Assembly: GCA_023386365.1 (NCBI GenBank)
Contig: JAEWJX010000017.1
Location: 1-64,000 of the forward strand
Direction of reading: 5' to 3'
Source of the DNA: Actinomycetes bacterium
Lineage (GTDB): Bacteria > Actinomycetota > Actinomycetes > Actinomycetales > Microbacteriaceae
Length of the DNA stretch: 64,000 nt
Each line of letters begins with the position of its first letter. The first letter of the stretch is position 1. The translations under genes were made by a program, and so were the position numbers. Positions 16,657-28,000 of this stretch are shown one piece after another. Under the pieces are notes generated by a model. It did not search any database. It was given only the letters and a program-made list of their open reading frames with translations, and was not told the DNA's origin.

Positions 16657-18779
16657 CGCTTCTTCTGCTTCAGCGTCTTCTCGTCGACCGGCGCCTCGCC
16701 GGAGGCACGGAGCGCCGCGTAGTAGGCGCGCGCCTCATCCTGACGCGTCTGCTCGACACCCGACGCGATCGGCGCCCGCAGCAGCTCCGGCGTGAGACCG
16801 AACGCCGCCACCAGGTCGAGCGCGTGCTCGCGGATGCGGGGGAGCAGACGGTCGTCGATGTACGCGGTGATCGCCTCGGCCCGCTGCGCCGAGAGTCGGC
16901 CGTGCACCAGGTACCAGGCGGCGTCCTTCTCGATCAGGCCGAGCCCGAAGAGGTCGCGCAGCCAGGTGAGCACCTGCTTCGTGTCGCCCTCCGGCACCTC
17001 GGCGAGCGCCCGGGTGAACGCCTCCCACTGCAGCAGCTCGCCGTGGGCGCGCGCCGTCTTGATGAGGTCGTTCTGGTAGCGGTTGAAGAGCGCCGCCGCG
17101 TCGACCGGCGAGAGCTTGGATGCGGGACGCAGCTTGCCGGCCAGCTCGGCGACCGCCGTGTGCACCCGGTCGGTGAGCAACTGGCGCTGCGAGTCCTCGT
17201 CGCGCACGAACCCGACCGAGCGGGCGGTGGAGCCGAAATCGGCGATGCTCTGGCCCAGCTGCCGCAGGCCGGTGCGGTTGACGGCCGCATCCCCCACCTG
17301 ACCGGCCACGAACTGCGCCATCGCGCCCGCATCCGCGTTCTTGAACTTCTTCGCGAAGTCGGCCAGCAGGCGCTTCGCGACCAGCTGCAGCAGCACGTTG
17401 TTGTCGCCCTCGAAGGTGGCGTAGATGTCGAGGTCGGCACGCAGCTGCGTGAGGCGGTTCTCGGCCATGAACCCGGCACCACCGCAGGCTTCGCGAGCCT
17501 CCTGCAGGATCTCGAGCGCGCCCCACGTCGACAGCGGCTTGAGCGCGGCGGCGATCGTCTCCAGGTCTTCGCGCGAGCTGGGGGTGTCGTTGACGCCGGA
17601 GAACACCTGGTCGAAGAGGTCGAGGAACTCCTCGTGCGCGAACGACATGGCGTACGTCTGGGCGAGGCGCGGCAGCAGACGCCGCTGGTGGCGGCCGTAG
17701 TCGAGCAGCACCTCCTCGTCGCTGGTTCCGCCGGTGAACTGGCGACGCTGCGACCCGTAGGTGAGCGCGATGTGGAGGGCGGCCTTCGACGCGAGCGTCG
17801 AGGCGCCGTCGAGCGACACGCGACCCTGCACGAGCGTGCCGAGCATGGTGAAGAAGCGGCGGCCGGGGCTCTCGATGGGGGAGCTGTAGGAGCCGTCGGC
17901 GTCGACGTTGCCGTAACGGTTCAGCAGGTTGGTGCGCGGGACGCGCACGTGGTCGAATGCGAGCCGGCCGTTGTCGATGCCGTTGAGGCCGCCCTTCAGA
18001 CCGTCGTCTTCGCTGCTGACACCGGGCAGGAGCGTGCCGTCGGCCTCCCGGATGGGCACGTAGATCGCGTGCACGCCGTAGTTGACGCCGCCGGTGATGA
18101 GCTGGGCGAACACGACCGCCGCACGCCCGTGCAGGGCGGCGTTGCCGAGGTAGTCCTTCCAGGCTGCGCGGAACGGGGTGTTGATGACCCACTCGTCCGT
18201 CTCCGGGTCGAACGTCGCCGTCGTACCGACGGAGGCCACATCCGACCCGTGACCGATCTCGGTCATCGCGAACGCGCCCGGCACCTCCAGGCTCATCGCC
18301 CCGGGAAGGAAGGTGGTGTGGTGGTACTCGGTGCCGAGGTGCAGGATCGCGGCCGCGAACAGACCCCACTGCACACCCGACTTGATCTGCAGCGACGGGT
18401 CGGCGAGCACCAGCTCCTCGAAGGCGGCGATGTTGCCGCCGTGGTCGTCGTCGCCACCCTGGGCGGAGGGGAAGGCGCGCAGCACGGCACCCTCCTCGAC
18501 CAGGAGGTGCAGTTGGCCGAGCACGCGCGCCCGGTGCTCATCCATCGGCAGGCCGTCGACACGCTGCAGTTCGGGGCGCGACGCGTTCGCGCGCGACTGC
18601 TTGCGCTGGTCGGCCCACCGGCCCAGCAGGTACTCGCCCAGCCAGGCCGAGTCGACCTGCAGCTGCGCGGATGCGGTGGCCGCGTCGCGCGGGGTGCTCA
18701 CCTCGTCGGGCACCGCAGCGGTCTTCTCGGACTCGGGCACCTCGGGGGTGATGTCGGGACCGGTCTGAATGCGCGTCAT
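16653..18779 (-). CDS. acyl-CoA oxidase / acyl-CoA dehydrogenase family protein
   Basis: FAD enzyme expected to oxidise acyl-CoA at the alpha-beta bond, as in beta-oxidation. The 708 residues are too long for a dehydrogenase (about 380) and match the acyl-CoA oxidase layout: N-terminal helices, beta domain with FAMTEIGHGSDVASVGTTATFD, a C-terminal dehydrogenase-like domain with EACGGAGFMAENRL and DIYATFEGDNNVLLQ, and an additional C-terminal helical domain. ATG at 18779 is preceded by GGAGGAC. The ORF is open upstream but the extension lacks a start signal. Substrate chain length cannot be read from the sequence. Confidence 0.88.
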   Translation of the reverse strand: MTRIQTGPDITPEVPESEKTAAVPDEVSTPRDAATASAQLQVDSAWLGEYLLGRWADQRKQSRANASRPELQRVDGLPMDEHRARVLGQLHLLVEEGAVLRAFPSAQGGDDDHGGNIAAFEELVLADPSLQIKSGVQWGLFAAAILHLGTEYHHTTFLPGAMSLEVPGAFAMTEIGHGSDVASVGTTATFDPETDEWVINTPFRAAWKDYLGNAALHGRAAVVFAQLITGGVNYGVHAIYVPIREADGTLLPGVSSEDDGLKGGLNGIDNGRLAFDHVRVPRTNLLNRYGNVDADGSYSSPIESPGRRFFTMLGTLVQGRVSLDGASTLASKAALHIALTYGSQRRQFTGGTSDEEVLLDYGRHQRRLLPRLAQTYAMSFAHEEFLDLFDQVFSGVNDTPSSREDLETIAAALKPLSTWGALEILQEAREACGGAGFMAENRLTQLRADLDIYATFEGDNNVLLQLVAKRLLADFAKKFKNADAGAMAQFVAGQVGDAAVNRTGLRQLGQSIADFGSTARSVGFVRDEDSQRQLLTDRVHTAVAELAGKLRPASKLSPVDAAALFNRYQNDLIKTARAHGELLQWEAFTRALAEVPEGDTKQVLTWLRDLFGLGLIEKDAAWYLVHGRLSAQRAEAITAYIDDRLLPRIREHALDLVAAFGLTPELLRAPIASGVEQTRQDEARAYYAALRASGEAPVDEKTLKQKKR

Positions 18780-18933
18780 AGCGTCCTCCGTGCGGTGTTT
18801 GGGGATTCCCTCACGGTAGGTCGGGGTTGCGGGGGAGTCGAGAACGTCGTTCACCCCGCACGACCGGCACGCCGTCCCGCCCGATGACGGTTGTGGGAAA
18901 CCGCCAATCGGGTCGCCGAGCGGGCGTCCTGCG

Positions 18934-19803
18934 CTACAACTGCGAGCCCGACACCGAGAAGGTGTCGCACGCCTGCGGACCGGAGGTACGCCCCACCTCG
19001 AACCAGCGCTGACGCTGCTCGCTCGACCCGTGGGTCCACGTCTCCGGGTTCACCTGACCTTGCGTGGTCTCCTGGATGCGGTCGTCGCCGATCGCCTCCG
19101 CCGCATCCAACGCGTCCGCCAGCTGCTGCGGCGTGATCGGCTCGAGGAACGGCACCCCGTTCTCGTCGGTGGTCGTCTCGGCGGCACCCACCCACGCACC
19201 TGCGTAGCAGTCGGCCTGCAGTTCGAGGCGCACGCCATCCGAATCCGGGCCGGTCTGTGAGGTGTCGAGGCCCTCCATCTGGCCGGTGATGTTCTGGATG
19301 TGGTGACCCCACTCGTGCGCCACGACGTACAGCTGGGCGAGGGGTGCGCTGCTCGCGCCGAATCGGCTGCTGAGTTCGTCGTAGAAGCCGGTGTCGAGGT
19401 AGATGGTCTCGTCGGGCGGGCAGTAGAAGGGGCCCACCGCGCTCGACGCGTTGCCGCATCCGGTGCTCACCGCCTGCGCGAAGAGCACGAAGTCGGCGGG
19501 GCTGCGGTAGCCCTCCACCTGGCCCGACCAGTAGGTGTCGAGCGACGCGGACGCGCCCTGCATGCGACAGTCGATGGACTCGTTCGCCTGCTCGCCGGTG
19601 TCGCACGCGACGGCGGTGCCCTCACCGCCGCCCGGGTCACCGCCCAGGCCGCCGACCAGACCCGAAAGGTCGGTGCCCGTGGTCAACGCGATGACGAGCA
19701 CGATGATGCCGATCAGCCCACCGCCACCACCGAGCGCGATGCCGGCCTTGCCGCGCCTGCTCACCCGGCCCCGACTGATGTTCGAGTCGTCGTTGAACGT
19801 CAT
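18934..19803 (-). CDS. YpfJ-type neutral zinc metallopeptidase
   Basis: Membrane-anchored protein of the putative neutral zinc metallopeptidase family (YpfJ/DUF2342-like naming varies). The 289 residues have a cytoplasmic head, one TM (about 24-42), a Gly-rich linker, the HEWGH zinc motif (His163, Glu164, His167), a later ELQADCYAGAW segment supplying the third ligand, and several extracytoplasmic Cys residues (67, 79, 116, 128). TACCGT (19810-19815 on the minus strand) lies 6 nt before the ATG with no Shine-Dalgarno, so the transcript is probably leaderless. Biological substrate unknown. Confidence 0.88.
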   Translation of the reverse strand: MTFNDDSNISRGRVSRRGKAGIALGGGGGLIGIIVLVIALTTGTDLSGLVGGLGGDPGGGEGTAVACDTGEQANESIDCRMQGASASLDTYWSGQVEGYRSPADFVLFAQAVSTGCGNASSAVGPFYCPPDETIYLDTGFYDELSSRFGASSAPLAQLYVVAHEWGHHIQNITGQMEGLDTSQTGPDSDGVRLELQADCYAGAWVGAAETTTDENGVPFLEPITPQQLADALDAAEAIGDDRIQETTQGQVNPETWTHGSSEQRQRWFEVGRTSGPQACDTFSVSGSQL

Positions 19804-19874
19804 GCAGCGACGGTAGCCCCGCGCGCAGCCGCAGCCCACCCCGTTGCGCGGGGAGCCGCATCCGTGGCAGACGG

Positions 19875-20579
19875 TCAGCGACGCTCCGGATGCAGCAGGC
19901 GGCTCACCCGCTCGCGCACCGTCGCCGGCGGCGGCTCGTTGTAGACGCCGGCCTCCACCTGACCCGACATGCGCTGGATGGCGGACATCACCGCGTCCGT
20001 CGCCTCGCGGCGGGCACGACCCGACGTGGCGGGGCCGTACACGGAGAGATCGATCGGCTCGCCGAACTGCACCGTCACCTTCGCGAAACGGATCGGGCCC
20101 TTGCCTCCCGGCTGCATCTCATCCGTGCCGGTGAGCGCCACCGGGACCACCGGCACGCCCGCGGTCAGCGCCAACCAGGCGACACCCGTGCGACCCCGGT
20201 ACAGGCGGCCGTCACGCGAACGCGTGCCCTCGGGGTAGATCGAGAACGCGTCGCCCGCCTCCAGAACGCGCAGCCCAGCGTCGAGCGCATCCTGGGCGGC
20301 CGAACCCGCACCCCGCTCTACCGGCACCGCGCCGACACCCGAGAAGAACGCCCGCTGCATCCCGCCCTTCACCCCGCGGCCCGTGAAGTATGCGGACTTC
20401 GCCATGAAGGCGACCGAACGCCTCGCCACCAGCGTCAACACGATGCTGTCGATGAACGCCAGATGGTTGCTCGCCAACAGCACCCCACCATGCTTCGGCA
20501 CGTTGCGTCGCCCGATGACCTTCGGGCGGAAGATCAGCCGCGCGAGGGGCGACAAGATGAGGCGACTGATGAACCGCAT
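19875..20579 (-). CDS. 1-acyl-sn-glycerol-3-phosphate acyltransferase family protein
   Basis: PlsC-like lysophospholipid acyltransferase, predicted to acylate lysophosphatidic acid in phospholipid synthesis. The 234-residue form has the catalytic HX4D motif (NHLAFIDS; His39, Asp44), GVGAVPVERG, the YPEGTRS phosphate-binding block and PVVPVALTG, in the canonical order. The start is uncertain: the ATG at 20579 abuts GGAAGG with no spacer, and an ATG eight codons upstream (20603) is an alternative. Divergent from the NfeD-like gene. Confidence 0.9.
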   Translation of the reverse strand: MRFISRLILSPLARLIFRPKVIGRRNVPKHGGVLLASNHLAFIDSIVLTLVARRSVAFMAKSAYFTGRGVKGGMQRAFFSGVGAVPVERGAGSAAQDALDAGLRVLEAGDAFSIYPEGTRSRDGRLYRGRTGVAWLALTAGVPVVPVALTGTDEMQPGGKGPIRFAKVTVQFGEPIDLSVYGPATSGRARREATDAVMSAIQRMSGQVEAGVYNEPPPATVRERVSRLLHPERR

Positions 20580-20662
20580 CCTTCCAGCTTCGCACCCCGC
20601 CATGCCCGACATGGAATGGGCCGCCCGTGGAGAGCGAGCGACCCTCACCCTAGACTCGGGGC

Positions 20663-21163
20663 ATGACCCCATTCCTCATCGTCGGCGGGATCGGGCTCGT
20701 GCTGGTTCTCGTGTCGCTGCTGTTCGACGAGATCCTCGACTTCCTCGACGGCGCCATCTCGGGCACCGCCATCGGGAGCGCGCTCGTCGTGTTCGGAGCG
20801 TCCGGTGCGATCGCCGTCTCCAACGGGCTGCCCCAATGGTCGGCGTACCTCATCTCCGCCGTCATCGCCGTGGTCGTGCTGATCGCCGTGCAGCTGCTCA
20901 TCCGCAGCCTGCGTCGCAGCGAAGACGGCGCCCCCAGCTCCCCCGTCGGCCTCTACGGGGTCAGCCGCTCCACCATCACCACCACCTCCGGCGAGGTCAG
21001 CCTCGACGGGCCGCACGAGATCGAGACGCGACTCGCATTCGCCGACGAGACGATCCCGCGCGACACCCGCATCCGGGTCATCGAACTGCAGGGATCGCGT
21101 GTGCGCGTCGAGCGGGCCACCCCCGTCGCCGACGCTCCCGCGGACACCGCACCCGAAGCCTGA
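20663..21163 (+). CDS. NfeD-like membrane protein
   Basis: 166-residue protein with three N-terminal hydrophobic segments (about 3-20, 33-53 and 60-83) and a C-terminal beta-rich domain of the short NfeD type (LYGVSRSTITTTSG through VIELQGSRVRVERA, an OB-like fold). Such proteins accompany flotillins and are thought to assist their assembly; the flotillin gene follows 41 nt downstream. TAGACT (20651-20656) sits 6 nt before the ATG with no Shine-Dalgarno, so the pair is probably expressed as a leaderless mRNA. Confidence 0.8.
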   Translation: MTPFLIVGGIGLVLVLVSLLFDEILDFLDGAISGTAIGSALVVFGASGAIAVSNGLPQWSAYLISAVIAVVVLIAVQLLIRSLRRSEDGAPSSPVGLYGVSRSTITTTSGEVSLDGPHEIETRLAFADETIPRDTRIRVIELQGSRVRVERATPVADAPADTAPEA

Positions 21164-21204
21164 ACACAAACCACCCGCACACCCCGTACCTCGAAAGGCA
21201 CGTC

Positions 21205-22719
21205 GTGAACTTCTTCTCCGACAACGTGACCGTGTTCGCCGTGATCGCACTCGTGATCGTGGCGCTCGCGATCTTCGGCTTCGTCGCCGGACGCATCAAG
21301 CGCGTCCCGCCGAACTCCGCCATGGTGGTCGTCGGCCGTGGCGCCGGCGGCAAGGTCGCCGAACCGGATGCCGGCCAGCGCGTCGTCATCGGCGGCCGCG
21401 TCTTCATCTGGCCGATCCTGCAGCAGGGCTTCCTCGTGTCGCTCGAGCAGCGTCAGATCGGCATCGTCGTCGAAGGTGTCGACAAGAACTTCATCAAGCT
21501 CGCCATCCAGGCGTCCGTGAACTTCAAGGTCTCCGGCACCGCCGAGGGTGTGCGTCGCGCCGCCCAGCGATTCCTCTCCCAGCAGGACTCGCTGACCCAG
21601 ATCATCCAGCAGTCGCTTGAAGGCTCGCTGCGTTCCATCATCGGCAACATGCCCATCCAGGAGATCATCTCCAACCGCAACGCGCTCTCCGAGGCCGTCG
21701 TCGAGGCGACGAAGGCCGACCTCGCCGAGCAGGGCCTCCAGGTCGACCTGCTGAACATCTCCGACATCTCCACCCCCGGCACCAGCTACCTCGCCGACCT
21801 GGGACGCGCCGAGGCCGCCCTCGCCCGCCAGAACGCCGAAGTGAAAGAAGCCGAGACGATGCGGGCCTCCGAGTTCGCGCGCATCGAAGCGGCGGAGCAG
21901 ATCGCCGAACGTCAGAAGGCCCTCAGCCTGAAGCAGGCCGCCATCAAGGCGGAGACCGACCGTGCCAACGCGGAAGCCAACGCATCCGGTCAGCTCGCCA
22001 CCGCCGAACAGGACAAGCTCGTCGCCACCCAGCAGCGTGACGCCCTCGCCGAGCAGGCGCTCGTCGAGCAGGAGCGCCTCGACATCTCCGTGCGCAAGCC
22101 CGCGGAGGCCGCCGCGTACGCGACCGTCCAGGCCGCCAACGCCGAACGTGACGCCGCCAACGCCACCACCGAAGCGGACGCCTACAAGCGCACCAAGATC
22201 GCCGAAGCGAACAAGGTCGCCGCCGTTCAGGATGCCGAAGCCGCCGCCGAGGCGGTGCGCCTCGCCGGTGTCGCCGAACGCGACAAGCAGGTCGCCCTCG
22301 CCGCCGGTATCAAGGCCGAAGGTGAGGCGCGGGGTGCCGCGATCGCCGCCGAGGGTCTCGCCGAGGCGCAAGCCATCGACGCGAAGGCCGAAGCCCTCAA
22401 GAAGTACGGCGAGGCCGCCCTCGCGCAGGAGATCATCGGCCGCCTGCCGGAGATCACCCGCGCCGTCGCCGAACCGCTCGGCTCGATCAGCAACCTCACC
22501 GTCATCTCCAACGAGGGTGCGTCGGCGGTCACCCGCACCGTCACCGATGTGGCGAGCGAGATCCCCGCCGTGGTGAAGAACCTCACCGGCCTCGACCTGT
22601 CGGCACTGCTCGGTGGGGCCGCCGGCGCCGCCCTGCAGGGCGCGACCGACAAGACCACCGCCCCCGTGAAGCGCGCCGCCGCGAAGGCGGCGGAGGCGGC
22701 AACGCCGCCCGCGGTCTAG
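21205..22719 (+). CDS. flotillin / SPFH-domain membrane protein
   Basis: Scaffold protein of functional membrane microdomains. The 504 residues contain a single N-terminal TM (about 7-26), an SPFH/PHB domain (about 30-210, with NSAMVVVGRGAGGK and NISDISTPG), a very long Ala/Glu-rich coiled coil with repeated EA motifs (about 215-410) and an Ala/Thr/Lys-rich tail. GTG start at 21205 follows AAAGG; the ORF continues open upstream but only this start gives the normal N-terminus. It forms a two-gene unit with the NfeD-like gene and ends at a strong hairpin shared with recQ. Confidence 0.92.
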   Translation: MNFFSDNVTVFAVIALVIVALAIFGFVAGRIKRVPPNSAMVVVGRGAGGKVAEPDAGQRVVIGGRVFIWPILQQGFLVSLEQRQIGIVVEGVDKNFIKLAIQASVNFKVSGTAEGVRRAAQRFLSQQDSLTQIIQQSLEGSLRSIIGNMPIQEIISNRNALSEAVVEATKADLAEQGLQVDLLNISDISTPGTSYLADLGRAEAALARQNAEVKEAETMRASEFARIEAAEQIAERQKALSLKQAAIKAETDRANAEANASGQLATAEQDKLVATQQRDALAEQALVEQERLDISVRKPAEAAAYATVQAANAERDAANATTEADAYKRTKIAEANKVAAVQDAEAAAEAVRLAGVAERDKQVALAAGIKAEGEARGAAIAAEGLAEAQAIDAKAEALKKYGEAALAQEIIGRLPEITRAVAEPLGSISNLTVISNEGASAVTRTVTDVASEIPAVVKNLTGLDLSALLGGAAGAALQGATDKTTAPVKRAAAKAAEAATPPAV

Positions 22720-22732
22720 TCCGAACACGCAC

Positions 22733-22766
22733 GACGGCGCCGGTCCCCGAGGGGGTCGGCGCCGTC
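22733..22766. terminator. bidirectional terminator between flotillin and recQ
   Basis: Outer stem GACGGCGCCG (22733-22742) pairs with CGGCGCCGTC (22757-22766), and the interior GTCCCC/GGGGGT extends it. The hairpin lies between two convergent genes and lacks a T-run, as is common in high-GC actinobacteria. Confidence 0.8.
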
Positions 22767-22814
22767 GGCGTATCAGCCGTGCCGCGGAAAGGTGCCGCTG
22801 ACGCGGCGCCCCCC

Positions 22815-24707
<1,893 letters not shown>

Positions 24708-25042
24708 GCGATCCACCGTACCCGGCGCCGGTGACGCCCGCGGGCCGGGAGCACGGCCTGTGGATGGGGGCGCCTCGCGCCCGACTGTGACCGGTCTACG
24801 CCCCCCGCGTGGGTGCCCCCCCTTCGGGGTCATCGCGGAAGACTGACCGACTGGTTACCTTCGTACACAAGGTAATGCCGGATATCTGGGGGGAATCCGG
24901 AGCGGGGGCTTCGTCCGGGGGGGCGAGCCCCCGCACCTTTATGTGACCCCAGAACCCTGCGCGGTGCACGGCCGCGTGTGCGGTCCCCGGTGCACCACTG
25001 GGATGGTGCCCGCGGACCGCAGCAGCAGGGGCCCTCGGCGGG
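24708..25042. other. 335-nt intergenic region with a palindrome and several hairpins
   Basis: No protein gene is visible. It holds a TetR/MarR-style palindrome TTACCTT-7 nt-AAGGTAA (24855-24875); the hairpin CCGGAT/ATCCGG and directly after it GCGGGGGCT/AGCCCCCGC; and a nested hairpin at 24980-25020 (outer GCGGTCC/GGACCGC, inner GCACCA/TGGTGC). The last two lie downstream of the nuclease gene on its strand and may terminate it. The palindrome plus the first two hairpins could also specify a small plus-strand RNA. Confidence 0.55.
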
Positions 25043-28000
25043 CTAGAGGACCAGCACCAGCGACGGCCAGCTGAGCGAACGGTCGAAGCCGTCACCCGTG
25101 AACTGCGCCGTCAGGATGTGCAGCCCCCGCGAGAGCTTGCCCAGCTTCACCGTGACGCGGCCCTTGTCGGCGGCGGTCAGTTCGACCGTCTTCACCGTCT
25201 TGGTGCCGTCGCGGATGATGAGCGTTCCGACCGCGGGCGAGCCGTCGTCGGTGCGCACCGTCACCTTGTAGTCGACCGGGCTGGTACGCCACACCAGCAG
25301 CGGTGCCGAGCCGATGGTGGAGGTGCCCACCGGCTCCGGTGCTGCGGCGACCTCGATCGGCAAGTCGACGGTCGTACCGCCGGGGCCGCCGATCGTGAGC
25401 ACCGTCGAACCGACCACGCCATCCGGGATGGTGAAGGTCACCGTGGCGGTTCCCTGCTCATCCCGGGTGTCGACGATCTGGAACGCGACCGGCGCGGTGC
25501 CGAGCACGGTGTCGCCGAGGCTCACCGTCGCGTCGCCCGTGGTGACGCCGCCCTTGCTGAACACCAGCGACGACAGCTGCGCCGTCACCTGCTCGCCGGC
25601 CTGGTACGCCACCCCGTCGGCCGGGGCCGAGAGGATCGCGCCCACGGCACGCTGCGCGAGGTCGGGTGTGACCGGAGAGTTCGCCCCGATGTAGGAGACG
25701 AACGCGTCGAGGTCGATGCGGCCCGAGTCGGCGATGTTCGCCGCCTGCGTGAAGGTGGAGAACGCGTCACCACCCGTGGAGAGGAACGAGTTCGTCACCA
25801 CCTTGAACACCTGGTCGTCGGTCACCGGCTCACCGTTCAGGGTGATCGCGGTGATGTGCGAGCCCTGCGCGGCGGACGGGTCGTAGACGTACTCGAGACC
25901 GGCCGAGAGACCGAGCTTGAGGAACGGCCGCGGCTGCCCGGCGGGCTGCCACTGCTCCTCGAGCACCGACTTCAGCTGCTCACCCGTGAGGTCGAGCGTC
26001 ACCAGGGTGTTGGCGAACGGCTGGACCTCCGCCGCTTCCGCGTAGGTGACGTTGCCGTCGGGGTCGCCCGCACCGCTGCTCGCGAAGAGCAGATCCTTGC
26101 GGATGCCGCCCGGGTTCATGATCGCGATCTGCGTGCCGAGGTCGGTCGTGGCCGCGAGCTGGGCGTCGGCGATCAGGTTGCCGATCGTCGACTCGCTGCC
26201 GCGGTTCTCCGAACCGTTCGACTGCACGCCGCGGGTAATGTCCTGCGCGATCGAGCCGAGCGAGACACCGCCCTCGACCTTCGCGACGGCCACCGCATCC
26301 GCCACGATCTGCGCGACGGCCGGGTCGGCCGGGAAGGCGCCGATCAGGTTCAGGTTCTCCGACTCGATGTCGACGTCGCCCGTCTCCGGGTCGACCACGA
26401 TCGTCGAGTGCCCGTACATCGCGCCGTACTGGCCCGAGGAGAGCACGCCGCGCACGCGGTCGGTTCCGGGGATCGGGACCTCGTGGTCGTACGCGAGGTG
26501 CGTGTGACCGGAGATGATGAGCGAGATCTCCGGGTCGGCACCGTTCACGATGCGCCCGAAGTTCGAGTCGTCCGTCGCCGAGGAGACGTTGGTGGTCGCG
26601 GCACCTTCGTGCACGAGCAGCACCAGCACGTCGGCTTCGCCGTTGGCGTCGTCACCGTCGGTGAGCTGGTCGGCGACCCGGTTCACCTCGGGCACCACCT
26701 CGCGCACGTCGAGTGTCGAGATGCCGCCGGGGCTGACGAGCGTCGGCAGGTCTTCGGTGACGGCACCGATGAAGCCGATGGTCACCCCGTCGAACTCGCG
26801 CAGCTCGTACTCCTGGTAGGCCGGCTCACCTGTCGTCTTGTCGTACAGGTTCGCCGCCAGGTAGGGCCAGTCCGCCTCGTTGAGGATGCGGTCGTCGACA
26901 TCCGCCCGACCCTTGTCGAACTCGTGGTTGCCGAACGCGCTCGCGTCGAGCCCGATCGCGTTGAGCGCATCGATGGTGGGCTGGTCCTGCTGGATGAACG
27001 ACGTGAAGGTGGATGCGCCGATCAGGTCACCGGCGCCCACGAACAGCGTGTTCGGGTTGGCGGACTCGTACGAGTCGACCATGCCGCCGAGCACCGCAGC
27101 TCCCGCGGTCGTCGAGGAGGCCTCGAGGCGACCGTGGAAGTCGTTGATGCTGAGCAGGTCGATGGTGACCGGCGGGGCGACGGCCGAGACGCCCACGACC
27201 ACCGGGTCGTGGTCGCTCGAGCGGTACGGGCTCGTGCCGTCGGTGGCGCCGAACGCATAACCGCGGTCGCTCCACTCAGCCGAGTTGATGCCCCACACGC
27301 CCACGCCGGTGACGGAGCGCGCGAGCGACCCCGTGACGAGTGCGTGGTCGAGCGAGCCGAGCTCGCCGTTGAACGTGTAGGTGTACTGGTCGTCGGTCTT
27401 CTCGGGGACGAGGTCCACGAAGCCGGCCTCGGTGAACACCTGGATCGGGTCCTCCTGGCCGTACGCGTTGAAGTCGCCCAGCAGGATGACGTCGTCGCTC
27501 TTCGCCGGGTCGGCGGTGATGCCGTCGACGAACGTCACCAGACGCTGCGCCTGAGCCACCCGCTCCGCGTTGAAGAAGCCTTGGCCGTCGGCCGGCTCGG
27601 GAGCCGTGTTTCCGGTGGGCGGGCTCTTCGACTTGAAGTGGTTCGCCACGACCGTCACCAGGCGGTCGGAGCCGATGTCGAAGGTCTGCGCGACGGGGAG
27701 CCGCGCGATGTCCCACACCGCATCCGCGTCGGCGAAGCTGTCGCCGACGGGCGTCGCGACCGACGGCTTGAAGATGATCGCCGTGGTGATGACGTCATTG
27801 CCGGCGGCGGCGAGTTCGGCGGGGGAGCGCACGTAGTCCCAGGTGCCGGCCCCTGCTGCCGCGTTCAGGCCGTCGACGAGATCGGCGAGCGCCTCATCGG
27901 TGGCCTCGCCCAGCACTGCCGAGTTCTCGATCTCTTCGAGCGCCACGACATCCGCGCCGAGCCCGTTGATTGCCGCCACGATCTTGGCCTTCTGCTTCGC

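Noticed and set aside
24708..24833. N-terminal extension of RecQ to 24833
   Set aside because: The added residues are low-complexity Pro/Gly/Arg and the normal RecQ start lies at 24707.
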